45,492 bases of DNA, from NCBI RefSeq assembly GCF_900116445.1, contig NZ_FPBH01000051.1, forward strand, positions 1 through 45,492, in the 5' to 3' direction. A program made the translations under genes and the position numbers. The notes beneath the pieces are model-generated. The model made no database searches. It was not told the origin of the DNA and was given only the letters and a program-made list of their open reading frames with translations. Of the stretch, positions 23,729 to 32,406 are shown piece by piece (the first letter of the stretch is position 1; each line of letters begins with the position of its first letter). The stretch is from Paraburkholderia aspalathi. GTDB taxonomy: Bacteria > Pseudomonadota > Gammaproteobacteria > Burkholderiales > Burkholderiaceae.

Positions 23729-24939
23729 GAACGGCCCGGGGCGGCGTCGGATTCCTGTGCGCCGGGATCGCCGGCGCCGGCTTGATTGCGCTCGAGTCCA
23801 TCAGCCGCACTTTGCGATGCGGGTTCGTCGCCACCCGCCGCATCGGCTTCCACCGTATCGTCGCCGTATTGCGTGGCGAATGCGCCCGCCTCTAAACCTT
23901 GCTCGCGCAGCCAGCGCACCATCGGTTCGACCGAGCCATGCGTGACGATCACGCGTGTCGCTCCCGTCGCGTGAATCGCGGTTTGCAGACCAGGCCAATC
24001 CGCGTGATCGGACAGCACGAAGCCACGATCGACGCCGCGTCGGCGGCGCGCGCCGCGCAAACGCATCCAGCCGGACGCGAATGCGTCGCTATAGTCGCCG
24101 AAACGTTTGAGCCACGGACTGCCTTGAGCGAACGGCGGCGCGACGATCAACGCCCGGCTGAACACCGCCTTGTCTTTCGGCGCGATTTCGCTGACGAGCC
24201 GCACGGGCGGCAAAAGCACGCCCGCTTCGCGATATGCGCGATTGAGCGGTTCGACCGCGCCATGACAGAAGACCGGCCCGATGCCCGTATCGACACTCGC
24301 CAGCACGCGCTGCGCCTTGCCGAACGAATAGCAGAACAATACCGACGCGCGTCCTTCGGCGGCGTTATGGCGCCACCATGAATCGATGCCGTCGAAGATC
24401 ACTTGCGGCGTATCCCATTGGTAGATCGGTAAGCCGAAGGTCGACTCGGTAATGAATGTGTCGCAACGCACCACTTCGAACGCGTCGCAGGTCGGATCGG
24501 GATCGAGCTTGTAATCACCCGATGCGACCCACACCCGCCCGCGATGCTCGATGCGCAATTGCGACGATCCCAGTACATGACCGGCCGGATGTAGCGACAC
24601 GGCAACGCCGCCGACTTCGAGCCGTTCGCCGTACGCGAGCGTCTGCAGGCTGATGCCGGGTAAGCGGGACAGCAGCACGCTCTTGCAAGCATGCGAAGCG
24701 AGATAATGCCCGTGCCCGAATCGCGCGTGATCGGAATGCGCATGGGTGATGACGGCACGCTCGACCGGCAGCCAGGGATCGATATAGAAATCACCGGCCG
24801 GGCAATACAATCCCTCAGGCCGCGCGATCACGAGGTCGTCACTATCGTCGCCGCGGTTGACCCGATGCGACTGGTCAGGCTCGATCTTCGACAGACCGCC
24901 GAGCGATCCTCCCACCCCCACAACGTCACTCAAGGGCAT
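23725..24939 (-). CDS. Ligase-associated DNA exonuclease (metallo-beta-lactamase fold)
   Basis: 404 residues. After an N-terminal extension the family start appears as LVIARPEGLYCPAGDFYIDPW (about 36-56), then the metal-binding HxHxDH motif THAHSDHAR (66-71), GHVLGSSQLRIEH and ASGDYKLDPDPT. The C-terminal half is the beta-CASP region (ESTFGLPIYQW onwards). The first 35 residues are not conserved in the families I know, and the start may be an internal codon near the LVIARP segment. Upstream partner of the ATP-dependent ligase gene, with overlapping stop and start. The C-terminal 40 residues are low-complexity acidic/Ala-rich. Confidence 0.9.
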   Translation of the reverse strand: MPLSDVVGVGGSLGGLSKIEPDQSHRVNRGDDSDDLVIARPEGLYCPAGDFYIDPWLPVERAVITHAHSDHARFGHGHYLASHACKSVLLSRLPGISLQTLAYGERLEVGGVAVSLHPAGHVLGSSQLRIEHRGRVWVASGDYKLDPDPTCDAFEVVRCDTFITESTFGLPIYQWDTPQVIFDGIDSWWRHNAAEGRASVLFCYSFGKAQRVLASVDTGIGPVFCHGAVEPLNRAYREAGVLLPPVRLVSEIAPKDKAVFSRALIVAPPFAQGSPWLKRFGDYSDAFASGWMRLRGARRRRGVDRGFVLSDHADWPGLQTAIHATGATRVIVTHGSVEPMVRWLREQGLEAGAFATQYGDDTVEADAAGGDEPASQSAADGLERNQAGAGDPGAQESDAAPGRS

Positions 24940-25005
24940 GACTCACCCCACTGTCGTTCACAACGTATCGGGTCACATGACGCGGCTGGCGCCGGTCTGC
25001 TTTCG

Positions 25006-25407
25006 TTATCTGCTTTCGTTATATTCGACCCGCACACCGGCCGGCAGCCACGGCTCCATGTGACAACAGCAAAGCTCGTAGGTCGGCTCATAAGGGCCAA
25101 CCCGGTCGAAGGCGCCGAGCGGAAGATCCAGTTCGTCGCTATCGAGGTACTCCATGAACGCAACCGATCCGCACGTCGGGCAAAAATACCTTCGCGCCCC
25201 TGGCGAACTCTGCCACGCCTGCGTGGCGCCGGAAAATTCCACAACGCTCCGCTCGAACACTGCGTAACCGCCGAACACATTCCCATGTATTCGCCGACAT
25301 GTCATGCAATGGCATATGGAGACTCGCCTGGGTTGCGCACTTACCCGGAATCGCACCGAACCGCACGCGCATCCACCAGTTTGTTCGCCAGGCTCGCTCG
25401 GTGTCAT
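25006..25407 (-). CDS. GFA-family (glutathione-dependent formaldehyde-activating-like) zinc protein
   Basis: 133 residues from ATG 25407 (MTPSEPGEQTGGCACGSVRF), with AAGGAGG eight bases upstream; a GTG at 25443 is an alternative. Zinc-binding cysteines in the expected order: CACG (13-15), CHCMTC (32-37) and CPTCG (about 76-79). The Gfa fold was first described for formaldehyde activation with glutathione, but most members, including this one, have unknown substrates. It ends about 70 bases upstream of the exonuclease gene on the same strand and may be co-transcribed with the repair pair. Confidence 0.87.
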   Translation of the reverse strand: MTPSEPGEQTGGCACGSVRFRVSAQPRRVSICHCMTCRRIHGNVFGGYAVFERSVVEFSGATQAWQSSPGARRYFCPTCGSVAFMEYLDSDELDLPLGAFDRVGPYEPTYELCCCHMEPWLPAGVRVEYNESR

Positions 25408-25489
25408 CACCACGCCCTCCTTCGCGGACTCCCTGGACGTCACAGCGATATGCGGATATGTTGCAATCGCGGAGGCGCTGCCGCGCCCC

Positions 25490-26044
25490 TCAGGCGCGCC
25501 GGGAATGACTCGAAAGTTGCTCGATCAGTGTCCTGTTAAATGCGGGAAGATCATCCGGCTTGCGGCTCGTGATGAAGTTGCCATCCTCGACAACCTGCTC
25601 GTCAACCCACGTGCCGCCAGCATTGCGGATATCGTCCTGCAAACTGGGCCAGCTCGTCATCTTGTGGCCCTTGACGATGCCCGCCGAGATCGGCAACCAG
25701 CCACCGTGACAAATCACCGCCACGGGTTTGCTGGCTCCGTCGACAGCACGCACGAATGCCTGTGCTTCCGGAATCACACGGATCGCGTCGCTATTCACCA
25801 CGCCACCGGGCAACACGACCGCATCGTAGTCGTTGGGACTGACTTTATCGAAGGTGGCGTCCACATCGACTGCTTCGCCTTTGTCCACATGCACGAAGCC
25901 CTGAATCTTGCCTGGCTTTGCCGATACTACGTGCACCTCGGCCCCGGCATCCATCAGCGCGCGCTTCGGTTCGAGCAACTCGGCCTGCTCGAAACCGTCG
26001 ACCGCGAGCACCGCTACCTTACAGCCTGCGAGTGTTTTTGCCAT
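25490..26044 (-). CDS. DJ-1/PfpI-family protein
   Basis: 184 residues from ATG 26044 (MAKTLAGCKVAVL), which follows a double ribosome-binding stretch (AGGAGTAGGAGAA). The class I glutamine-amidotransferase-like fold is complete: DGFEQAELLEP near residue 18, DYDAVVLPGG, the nucleophile elbow PVAVICHGGW with catalytic Cys, and the C-terminal GNFITSRKPDDLPAFN. It belongs to the YhbO/PfpI branch, associated with stress protection and deglycase or peptidase claims. No obvious operon partner; the hemerythrin gene upstream on the same strand is separated by 323 bases. Confidence 0.92.
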   Translation of the reverse strand: MAKTLAGCKVAVLAVDGFEQAELLEPKRALMDAGAEVHVVSAKPGKIQGFVHVDKGEAVDVDATFDKVSPNDYDAVVLPGGVVNSDAIRVIPEAQAFVRAVDGASKPVAVICHGGWLPISAGIVKGHKMTSWPSLQDDIRNAGGTWVDEQVVEDGNFITSRKPDDLPAFNRTLIEQLSSHSRRA

Positions 26045-26367
26045 TTCTCCTACTCCTTTGGAAAAGCTACAGAGAATCGCGATGATCGGCGACAAATCCG
26101 CTGCCCCTCAGACGGTTCGTCAACCGCAAAGCCGCAACCGCACTATTGCGTGCAGCAGCAACCCCCAAGCCCCGCCGCATGCGCCGTGCCTGGAACATCG
26201 TGCCCCAGGCGGGCGCTGATAGAGATTTTCGGCCGGCCAATAGCACTCCGTCGTGTGTCGCGATCCAACGCAGGCACATGGGCTCTGGCGCAGCAAGTGC
26301 AATCGCTTCGCTGGCACGCGCGTCGCGCTCATACTAGCGTCGCGCGTCATCGCCACTATCTCGCGCT
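26045..26367. other. Intergenic stretch between hemerythrin and DJ-1 genes
   Basis: 323 bases. A short minus frame (26120-26371) is open but unrecognised. A weak sigma-54-like match on the minus strand (AGGCACG-N4-ATGC, 26175-26190) lies about 140 bases upstream of the DJ-1/PfpI start; I do not rely on it. Confidence 0.4.
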
Positions 26368-26904
26368 TCAAAGCATGTCGGTCCTGTCGCCGACCAGCCG
26401 GCTGCCGACAGCATCGAGCTTGCTTTGCAGTTCAGCTGCGCGCTTGGTGATTCTGTCGCCGAGCGCGCGGAGATCGCATTTCGACTTGCACAGTTGCGCA
26501 AAGAGGTCTTCCTCTTCCTCCTCGACGTGATGCCCGACCAGCTCGCTCAACACCTTGAAGGTCGCGTCGAAGCCCTTTTCGCCGGCTTTCATCGTTTCCA
26601 GCTTCGCTACCAGCGTCTTGACGAGGAAGTGCTCGATGTACGCTTCTTCGACGTCCATCCTGCCGCTTTCAGGCAGTGCCTCCTGCGCCGCCGGATAAAG
26701 CAGTTCCTCTTCGAGAATGGTGTGAATGGATAGCTCTTCGCACGTACGCTGTGCGAGCGCTGCTTTCGCTTCGAGATCGTCGTCCGCGGCTCTCTCAAAA
26801 GCCTTAAACAGTTTTTCGACTGCGCGATGCTGCGCCTCAAGAACGGTCAGCGCATCGTTCGGGGTGGATCTGGTCCCCGTCTGGACATGTTCCTTCGCTT
26901 CCAT
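26368..26904 (-). CDS. Hemerythrin HHE-domain protein
   Basis: 178 residues from ATG 26904 (MEAKEHVQTGTRSTPNDALT), with GAGGAGA upstream; the frame to 26973 extends into the promoter. A four-helix bundle is predicted, with ligands for a di-iron site in EAQHRAVEKLF, IHTILEEELLYP, YIEHFLVKTL and GHHVEEEEEDLF. Members bind oxygen or sense nitric oxide or iron, and are often stress induced. A good sigma-54 promoter match precedes it (26965-26980). Confidence 0.92.
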   Translation of the reverse strand: MEAKEHVQTGTRSTPNDALTVLEAQHRAVEKLFKAFERAADDDLEAKAALAQRTCEELSIHTILEEELLYPAAQEALPESGRMDVEEAYIEHFLVKTLVAKLETMKAGEKGFDATFKVLSELVGHHVEEEEEDLFAQLCKSKCDLRALGDRITKRAAELQSKLDAVGSRLVGDRTDML

Positions 26905-26964
26905 GCTGATCTCCTCGGTTACTCGGTTCGCCGCTAGCGTTGAAGCGGCAACGACCCTCTGGTG

Positions 26965-26980
26965 AGCAACCATCGTGCCG
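26965..26980 (-). promoter_or_regulatory. Sigma-54 promoter of the hemerythrin gene
   Basis: CGGCACG-ATGG-TTGCT on the minus strand: only the first base departs from TGGCACG-N4-TTGCW, and GG-N10-GC is exact. Predicted transcription start near 26953, about 50 bases before the ATG. Confidence 0.6.
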
Positions 26981-27028
26981 ATTAGCGAACCACCGAACGC
27001 GGTCGCCGGTAGTCGGACAACGTTAACG

Positions 27029-27289
27029 TCACCGTGTCGCGGCGTCGGCGGACCCGGCGGCGCCGTCAGGCATGTCCTGCAATTGCGGGGACGCCGGCCG
27101 GCCGCTCCGCTCCCGGTTTACTGACTGGTCGACGCCGGATCGCGGGCCATCCTGGACATCGGCCCCTTCGGCTTCGATCTGCCGGCGCGCCTCCTCCCAG
27201 TGCTTTTCGGCGTTGTCGCCCGACGACGGGTCGTTCTCCCAGATCTGATAGGCCCGGGTACGAATGCGTGCTTCGAGATCGTTGTCCAT
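27029..27289 (-). CDS. DUF2934-family small protein
   Basis: 86 residues from ATG 27289 (MDNDLEARIRTRAYQIWEND). The DUF2934 core is the first half: RIRTRAYQIWENDPSSGDNAEKHWEEARRQIEAE, an amphipathic alpha-helical segment. The second half is a disordered polar tail. Upstream residues in the open frame (to 27421) overlap the FdhF-like gene and are not expected to be translated. It starts 35 bases after that gene and is probably its co-transcribed partner. Function unknown; related small proteins are widespread next to stress genes in Burkholderia and rhizobia. Confidence 0.85.
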   Translation of the reverse strand: MDNDLEARIRTRAYQIWENDPSSGDNAEKHWEEARRQIEAEGADVQDGPRSGVDQSVNRERSGRPASPQLQDMPDGAAGSADAATR

Positions 27290-27324
27290 GATGCGGCGCT
27301 CCCTGTAAATGGCGTAGCAACGCG

Positions 27325-29616
27325 CTATCGGTAATGTGCGGCAATGCGAACCGGTATCGACTTTGCGCCTGGCACCTTGCTTTCCTTCGCGTAGTGCCAG
27401 AGCGGCAACAGCGGATTGCACTCCGGGTAATAACCCGCAATGCAGCCGCGCGGGATGTCATAGGGGACGATCCGGAGTCCCTCGACGCGGCGGTCGATGC
27501 CATCGTCGGCAATGGTCTGCAACGTGACTTCTTCGCCCTCCTGAAGCGAGCGCAACGCCATGTCCGCGCGATTCATCAGAACCACCATGCGTGTTCCCTT
27601 GATGCCGCGAAACCGGTCGTCCAGGTTATAGATCGTGGTATTGAACTGGCTGTCCGAGCGCAGCGTCATTAGGCGCAATGCTTGCGGCTCATGCTCCGTC
27701 ATATCCGGGTCCTCGTCCAGCGACTCCGGCACCATGAATTCCGCCTTGCCGCTTTTTGTCTGCCACTTTCGTTCACGTGCCGGCAGAGGTCTCGGAAAAC
27801 CGCCGGGGGTCCACATCCGCGCTTCAAAAGTGTGAAAAATTTCCGGATAGGTCTCGGCAATAGCGGCGCGCACTCGACTGTAATCGTCGCGCCACGCGTC
27901 CCAGTCCACTGTCGATTTCGTCTCAAGCGTCGCCTTGGCAATGCCGGCGACGATAAACGGTTCCGAGCGCACGTCGGGACTGGCCGGCTCGGTCACACCG
28001 TGCGAGCCGTGCATGCGACCAGTACTGTCTTCCATCGAGACGGCCTGCTCGCCACCGGCCTGCCGGTCGATTTCAATGCGGCTCAGACACGGCAGAATGT
28101 AGGAGACGGCGCCATGAACGAGGTGGCTCCGGTTGAGCTTGGTAGCGACATTGACCGTGAGGCGCAGTCGACCCCAAGCCGGTTCTGTCTGTAACCGGTC
28201 GGGCACCGAACGGACGAGGTTGCCACCGAGGTTGAAGACCGCGGTGACTTCTCCCTTCACCATGGCCTCGAACGCCTCGACGGTGTTCGTCCCTTTTTTG
28301 CGAGGCGGTTCGAAGGAGAACTGCTGTGCAAGCTTGTCGAGCGGCGCGAGTTCCGGCTTCTCGGTAATGCCGACCGTGCGTTGGCCTTGCACGTTCGAAT
28401 GCCCGCGTACCGGAGACGGCCCCGCCCCCGGCTTGCCGATATTGCCGCGCAGCAGCAGGAAATTGCACAGCATGCGCACGTTCTGCACGCCCAACCGGTG
28501 CTGCGTCAGACCCATGCCGTAATGGACAATCACCGCGTTCGCTTTCATATATTCGTCAGCGGCACGCTCGATGTCGGCGCGCATCAGTCCACTAACCCGC
28601 TCAATGTCCGTCCACTCAGTCTGCCGAACATAGCGCGCGAAGTCTTCAAAGCCATGCGTGTGCTCGCGAATGAAGGCGTCGTCCAGCACGCGCGGGCGTC
28701 CACCAGCCATTGCGGCATCGTCCGCGGTGATGACAGCCTTGCAAAGGCCGACGATTGCGGCGGTGTCGCCGCCTGTCCGCAGCTGGTGATATTGCGTGCT
28801 GATCTGCGTATGGTCCGGCGAGAGCATCTGCACAGGCGATTGCGGATTGGCGAAGCTGACGAGGCCCGGCTCGCGCAATGGATTGAAGGTGATGATCGGC
28901 ACGCCGCGCTTGCGGGCGTCCTGCAGCGGGTGAAGCATTCGCGGGCTGTTCGTGCCGACGTTCTGCCCGAAGAAAAACATGAGGTCCGTCTTTTCGAAGT
29001 CTTCCAGCATGATCGTGCCCACACCGACCCCAATCGCCTCTTTCAGGCCGACGCTGGTGCTCTCATGGCACATGTTCGAACTGTCCGGCAGATTATTCGT
29101 ACCATACATGCGTGCAAACAGCTGCAACATGTACGACGTTTCGAGCGATGCGCGCCCTGACGTATAGAACACGACCTGCTCCGGGTCCATCGCATTCAGT
29201 TCACGGCCGATCTCGTCGAATGCCTCTTGCCAGCTCACCGGTACGTAGCGGTCCGACACCGGGTCATAGCGTAATGGTCCGCTCAGGCGGCCCGCTTCCT
29301 CCAGGTCATGGTCGTGCCACGTCAAAAGCTCGCTGACCGAATGAAGCTGGAAAAAATTGGCAGTCACCCGTTTAGCCGTGGTATCCCACGCTGTCGCCTT
29401 TGCGCCGCTCTCGCAAAATTCGAACGTGTGCGGATCAGCAGGTTTCGCCCAGGAGCAACTGACGCACATGAAACCGTCCGGCTTGTTCTGGTGCAGCAGC
29501 ACTGCGCTGTCTTTCAGCACGACTTTTTCCCGGCTGAGAATCTTTGCGACGGCCCTGAGCGATCCCCAACCGCCCGACGGGTGCGGATACGCTTCATTCA
29601 ATTTTTCCTTGTCCAT
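27325..29616 (-). CDS. FdhF/YdeP-family molybdopterin oxidoreductase
   Basis: 763 residues, a bis-MGD enzyme of the formate dehydrogenase-like YdeP branch. The N-terminus carries Cys51, Cys54 (FMCVSCSWAKP) and Cys68 (FEFCESG), short of the full four-cysteine Fe-S motif. Also present are HESTSVGLKEAIGVGVGTI, FFFGQNVGTNSPRMLHPL for the cofactor, and the C-terminal MoPterin-binding domain (SDSQFNTTIYNLDDRFRGIK). No Tat signal is seen, so it is cytoplasmic. In enteric bacteria YdeP is linked to acid resistance; the reaction is unproven. A GAGGAG ribosome-binding site and a sigma-54-type promoter precede it. DUF2934 gene follows. Confidence 0.92.
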   Translation of the reverse strand: MDKEKLNEAYPHPSGGWGSLRAVAKILSREKVVLKDSAVLLHQNKPDGFMCVSCSWAKPADPHTFEFCESGAKATAWDTTAKRVTANFFQLHSVSELLTWHDHDLEEAGRLSGPLRYDPVSDRYVPVSWQEAFDEIGRELNAMDPEQVVFYTSGRASLETSYMLQLFARMYGTNNLPDSSNMCHESTSVGLKEAIGVGVGTIMLEDFEKTDLMFFFGQNVGTNSPRMLHPLQDARKRGVPIITFNPLREPGLVSFANPQSPVQMLSPDHTQISTQYHQLRTGGDTAAIVGLCKAVITADDAAMAGGRPRVLDDAFIREHTHGFEDFARYVRQTEWTDIERVSGLMRADIERAADEYMKANAVIVHYGMGLTQHRLGVQNVRMLCNFLLLRGNIGKPGAGPSPVRGHSNVQGQRTVGITEKPELAPLDKLAQQFSFEPPRKKGTNTVEAFEAMVKGEVTAVFNLGGNLVRSVPDRLQTEPAWGRLRLTVNVATKLNRSHLVHGAVSYILPCLSRIEIDRQAGGEQAVSMEDSTGRMHGSHGVTEPASPDVRSEPFIVAGIAKATLETKSTVDWDAWRDDYSRVRAAIAETYPEIFHTFEARMWTPGGFPRPLPARERKWQTKSGKAEFMVPESLDEDPDMTEHEPQALRLMTLRSDSQFNTTIYNLDDRFRGIKGTRMVVLMNRADMALRSLQEGEEVTLQTIADDGIDRRVEGLRIVPYDIPRGCIAGYYPECNPLLPLWHYAKESKVPGAKSIPVRIAAHYR

Positions 29617-29917
29617 GGAACGCTCCTCGCGGCGGTGACGTTGCTAAATGCGAGCAAGCGACGTTCCAACGCGGCAACAAGCCCGGCAGGATTGCGCGGC
29701 TCAATGCTCTACCGCACGCAATTTTCGCGCGCGCATTGTGATGGGAGTGGGCGATGGCATCAGCGGTACGCTCGAGCAGGCGGCGAAAGTTGTCGCCCAG
29801 GCCATCACATATAACCGGGCGATCCTGAGCAAACGTGAACAAGGCAGGTGTCGGCCACCCTTGTCTGCTGTTCGCCAGAGTGCGTTGAAAGGCGGCCAGC
29901 AGGTCTGTCAGCCCGCG
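29617..29917. other. Intergenic stretch with the FdhF-like gene promoter
   Basis: 301 bases between the end of the triheme cytochrome gene and the FdhF-like gene, same strand. Apart from the sigma-54 match at 29653-29668 I see no gene and no strong terminator hairpin with a T-run. Confidence 0.4.
29653..29668 (-). promoter_or_regulatory. Sigma-54 promoter of the FdhF-like gene
   Basis: TGGAACG-TCGC-TTGCT on the minus strand: one mismatch (A for C) to TGGCACG-N4-TTGCW, GG-N10-GC exact. Predicted transcription start near 29642, some 25 bases before the ATG. Confidence 0.6.
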
Positions 29918-31339
29918 CTATTTATGAATTGCGTCGCGCACCCCGGTCACATCGCGCGTCGTGACGGGTGGCGCCGCGTTGCCCCACGTGTTGCGGATAA
30001 ACGTCAACACATGAGCCATTTCCTCGCTGGTGAGCTGATCCGCGAAGGACGGCATCTTGCGCGAGAGCGGTCCGTTCTCCGTGCGCGGGCTTGCGCCGCC
30101 CTCGACCAGCAGACGTACGAGCGATGTGGTCTGCGGCGCAAGCACTGCCGGGTTGCCCGCGAGGCGCGGATACTTCTGCGCGACGCCTAACCCATCCGCC
30201 TGATGACACCGCGCGCAATAGCTCTGGAAGATGCCGGCGCCTGGCCGCTCGACATCGCCCGTACGCAGCGCCTGCACGGTTTGCTGCGCCGCGCGCGAAT
30301 GCATGTCGTAGAGCCCGGCCGCCTCGCGCGGCGGCAAGCTCTTCAGGTACGCGGCGATGGCGGCCAGATCGTCGTCGCTCAGATACTGAGTGCTGTCTTC
30401 GACAACCTGAACCATGCTGCCAAACGTGACAAGCCCCCCACCGTGCCCGTTTTTGAGGAACGCTGCGATGTCCTGCGCCTGCACGCGTCCAAGACCCGCA
30501 CCCGGGTCACCGGTCAGGTTCGGCGCAAACCAGTGATCGTTGGTGCCGCCGGTCAGGTAAAGGTGCGCATCGCCGTCATAGCCACGTTCCTCATACGCCG
30601 GACCACGCGGCGTATGGCAGGCACCGCAATGGCCAAGCGCCTGCACGAGGTAGGCGCCACGATTCCACTGCGCATCGCGTCCAGGCTGCCGCACATATTG
30701 CCCGCTCGGCACAAACGCCCAGTCCCAGAACATCATCGCCCACCGCTGGCTGAACGGAAAAGGCAGCCGCGTCGGCGGCGCCGGTTGTGCGACCGGTTTG
30801 ACGCCATGCATGAAATACGCGTACAGCGCGCGCATGTCGTCGTCGTTGATCTTCGCAAAAGACGGGAACGGCATTGCCGGATAGAGCCGCTTGCCGCCAG
30901 GCGCAATCCCCTCGCGCAGCGCGCGGGTGAAGTCGTCATAGGTATAGCGGCCGATTCCGTTGACGGGATCCGGTGTAATGTTGGACGAGTAGATTGTGCC
31001 GAACGGCGAGGCCATGCCCAAGCCCCCAGCGAAGGAAGCAGGCAGTGTCTCGTGGCCAGGTTGGCCGCCGGTGGGCGCTGCGGTATGGCAGCCCGCACAA
31101 TCGGCGGCTTTGGCCAGATACGCGCCACGGGTGATCAGTGCGGTGTCCGGCGCGGTTTGCGTGGCGCCGGCAGCCGGCATCTCCGGTTGGCCCGCGCGAA
31201 GCGCCGCTGACGCCGCCAGCGCCCCCACGAAAACCGCGACGCAACCCGCCGCCAGCACGCCGTGCAAACGCCAGCTGCCGGACCCGCTATTGAAGCGATC
31301 CTGAGGCGTTGGCCGGTCTACGGATTTACGCGCTCTCAT
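29918..31339 (-). CDS. Triheme c-type cytochrome (alcohol/gluconate dehydrogenase cytochrome-like)
   Basis: 473 residues from ATG 31339; the frame also opens at a TTG (31354). A membrane segment or uncleaved signal (LHGVLAAGCVAVFVGALAAS, about 26-46) precedes three cytochrome c domains with haem motifs CAGCH (about 81), CGACH (about 228) and CARCH (about 377). The layout is that of the cytochrome subunit of membrane-bound alcohol, aldehyde or gluconate dehydrogenases, yet no dehydrogenase subunit is adjacent. It starts 2 bases after the stop of the small membrane protein gene in the oxidase operon, so it probably feeds electrons to that oxidase. Confidence 0.92.
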   Translation of the reverse strand: MRARKSVDRPTPQDRFNSGSGSWRLHGVLAAGCVAVFVGALAASAALRAGQPEMPAAGATQTAPDTALITRGAYLAKAADCAGCHTAAPTGGQPGHETLPASFAGGLGMASPFGTIYSSNITPDPVNGIGRYTYDDFTRALREGIAPGGKRLYPAMPFPSFAKINDDDMRALYAYFMHGVKPVAQPAPPTRLPFPFSQRWAMMFWDWAFVPSGQYVRQPGRDAQWNRGAYLVQALGHCGACHTPRGPAYEERGYDGDAHLYLTGGTNDHWFAPNLTGDPGAGLGRVQAQDIAAFLKNGHGGGLVTFGSMVQVVEDSTQYLSDDDLAAIAAYLKSLPPREAAGLYDMHSRAAQQTVQALRTGDVERPGAGIFQSYCARCHQADGLGVAQKYPRLAGNPAVLAPQTTSLVRLLVEGGASPRTENGPLSRKMPSFADQLTSEEMAHVLTFIRNTWGNAAPPVTTRDVTGVRDAIHK

Positions 31340-31341
31340 CT

Positions 31342-31794
31342 TCACCACCGGCAAGGTGAGACGATCAGCACGACGATATCGGTGGCGATCAGTGCGAACA
31401 TGAACAGAGCGCTGCTCATCGCCCCCACCTGTGCGAGGAAGCTATCCAGAAGAACCGGTTCCTCACCCGCATTGCCTGGCATTCCACAACGAATCCGTCT
31501 GATGAACCGGACGTTGCGCCATGCGGAGAAGGCACCACAACAGCCCAGCACCAGACAGGCGCCATTGACCGCGAGAATGATGGCATCCAGCCACGGTAAC
31601 GTCGGGGCCGTAAGCGGACGATTGCGAGGAAAGCAGGTCTGTGCGGCCAACGCCTCGGTGATGCCCATCTGCGCAGCCCATGCGAACGGCGCGGCGAGCA
31701 TGCCGATCAGTGCGCGCGATCCGGGCAGACGTGGCGGAACTACAGGCGTCGGGGATTGCGCGGGCGACGGTGCGACGGTTCTGGCTGAACTCAT
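31342..31794 (-). CDS. Small membrane protein of the oxidase operon
   Basis: 150 residues from ATG 31794, overlapping the subunit III stop (ATGA). A Pro/Ser-rich N-terminus precedes three hydrophobic segments: ALIGMLAAPFAWAAQMGITE, LDAIILAVNGACLVLGCCGA and LFMFALIATDIVVLIV. It is the place where a small subunit IV or an assembly protein is often encoded. I do not recognise a named family. Tight coupling on both sides implies function with the oxidase complex. Confidence 0.75.
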   Translation of the reverse strand: MSSARTVAPSPAQSPTPVVPPRLPGSRALIGMLAAPFAWAAQMGITEALAAQTCFPRNRPLTAPTLPWLDAIILAVNGACLVLGCCGAFSAWRNVRFIRRIRCGMPGNAGEEPVLLDSFLAQVGAMSSALFMFALIATDIVVLIVSPCRW

Positions 31795-32405
31795 GATGCG
31801 CCCCGGAACAGATAAGGCGTCAGATACAACGTAGTGAAGATAAACAGCCACACCACGTCAACGAAGTGCCAGTACAAGCCGCCGATCGTCAGCGCTACGC
31901 AACGCCGCTCGTCGAAGTAACCCAACGCCGTCCACAATAACAGCAGGAACAGGACGACGACGCCCACGGCGACGTGCACCATGTGAAACCCCGTGATCGT
32001 AAAGTAAAGCGAGCTGTACAGCTGCGCGGTCAATCCATAGGGATGGTTATGCCATTCGCGCAACTGGATACCGATGAACGTGATGCCGAGCACCACCGCC
32101 ACCCCCATCGATGCAACGCCCCAGCGCAGCCGCCGGCGCCGCACGCAGCGCTCGCAAAACCAGACGAAGCCGCTGCTCGATAGCAGGATGCCGGTGTTCA
32201 GAATACCGAGGCCAAGCTTGGGCAGCCCCTCTGGTGGCCATTGCTGACCGGTTTGCGAGGCAAGGTACAGATACGAAAAGATCAGATAGCCGAATAACGC
32301 ACCCTCGGTCACGATCAGCGTGAGGCAGCCCCACCATCCGCCGGAGCGCTCGCCGGCGCTGCCGACCGGCAACGTGTATTCGGGACGCGTCGTGACTTCG
32401 CTCAT
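31791..32405 (-). CDS. coxC: Cytochrome c oxidase subunit III
   Basis: 204 residues, five to six membrane helices, length typical of the short (five-helix) bacterial subunit III. Recognisable: LIVTEGALFGYLIFSYLYL with the helix-II Glu, GFHMVHVAVGVVVLF, and the C-terminal GGLYWHFVDVVWLFIFTTLYL. Starts 1 base after the subunit I stop, with GGAGAC as ribosome-binding site inside the end of that gene. The inner-membrane protein stabilises the active site and proton uptake path of subunit I. Confidence 0.95.
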   Translation of the reverse strand: MSEVTTRPEYTLPVGSAGERSGGWWGCLTLIVTEGALFGYLIFSYLYLASQTGQQWPPEGLPKLGLGILNTGILLSSSGFVWFCERCVRRRRLRWGVASMGVAVVLGITFIGIQLREWHNHPYGLTAQLYSSLYFTITGFHMVHVAVGVVVLFLLLLWTALGYFDERRCVALTIGGLYWHFVDVVWLFIFTTLYLTPYLFRGAS

Positions 32406-32406
32406 G

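Noticed and set aside
26175..26190. Sigma-54-like match upstream of the DJ-1/PfpI gene
   Set aside because: Two mismatches at important positions (first T and the TTGC half) and about 140 bases from the start codon; too weak.
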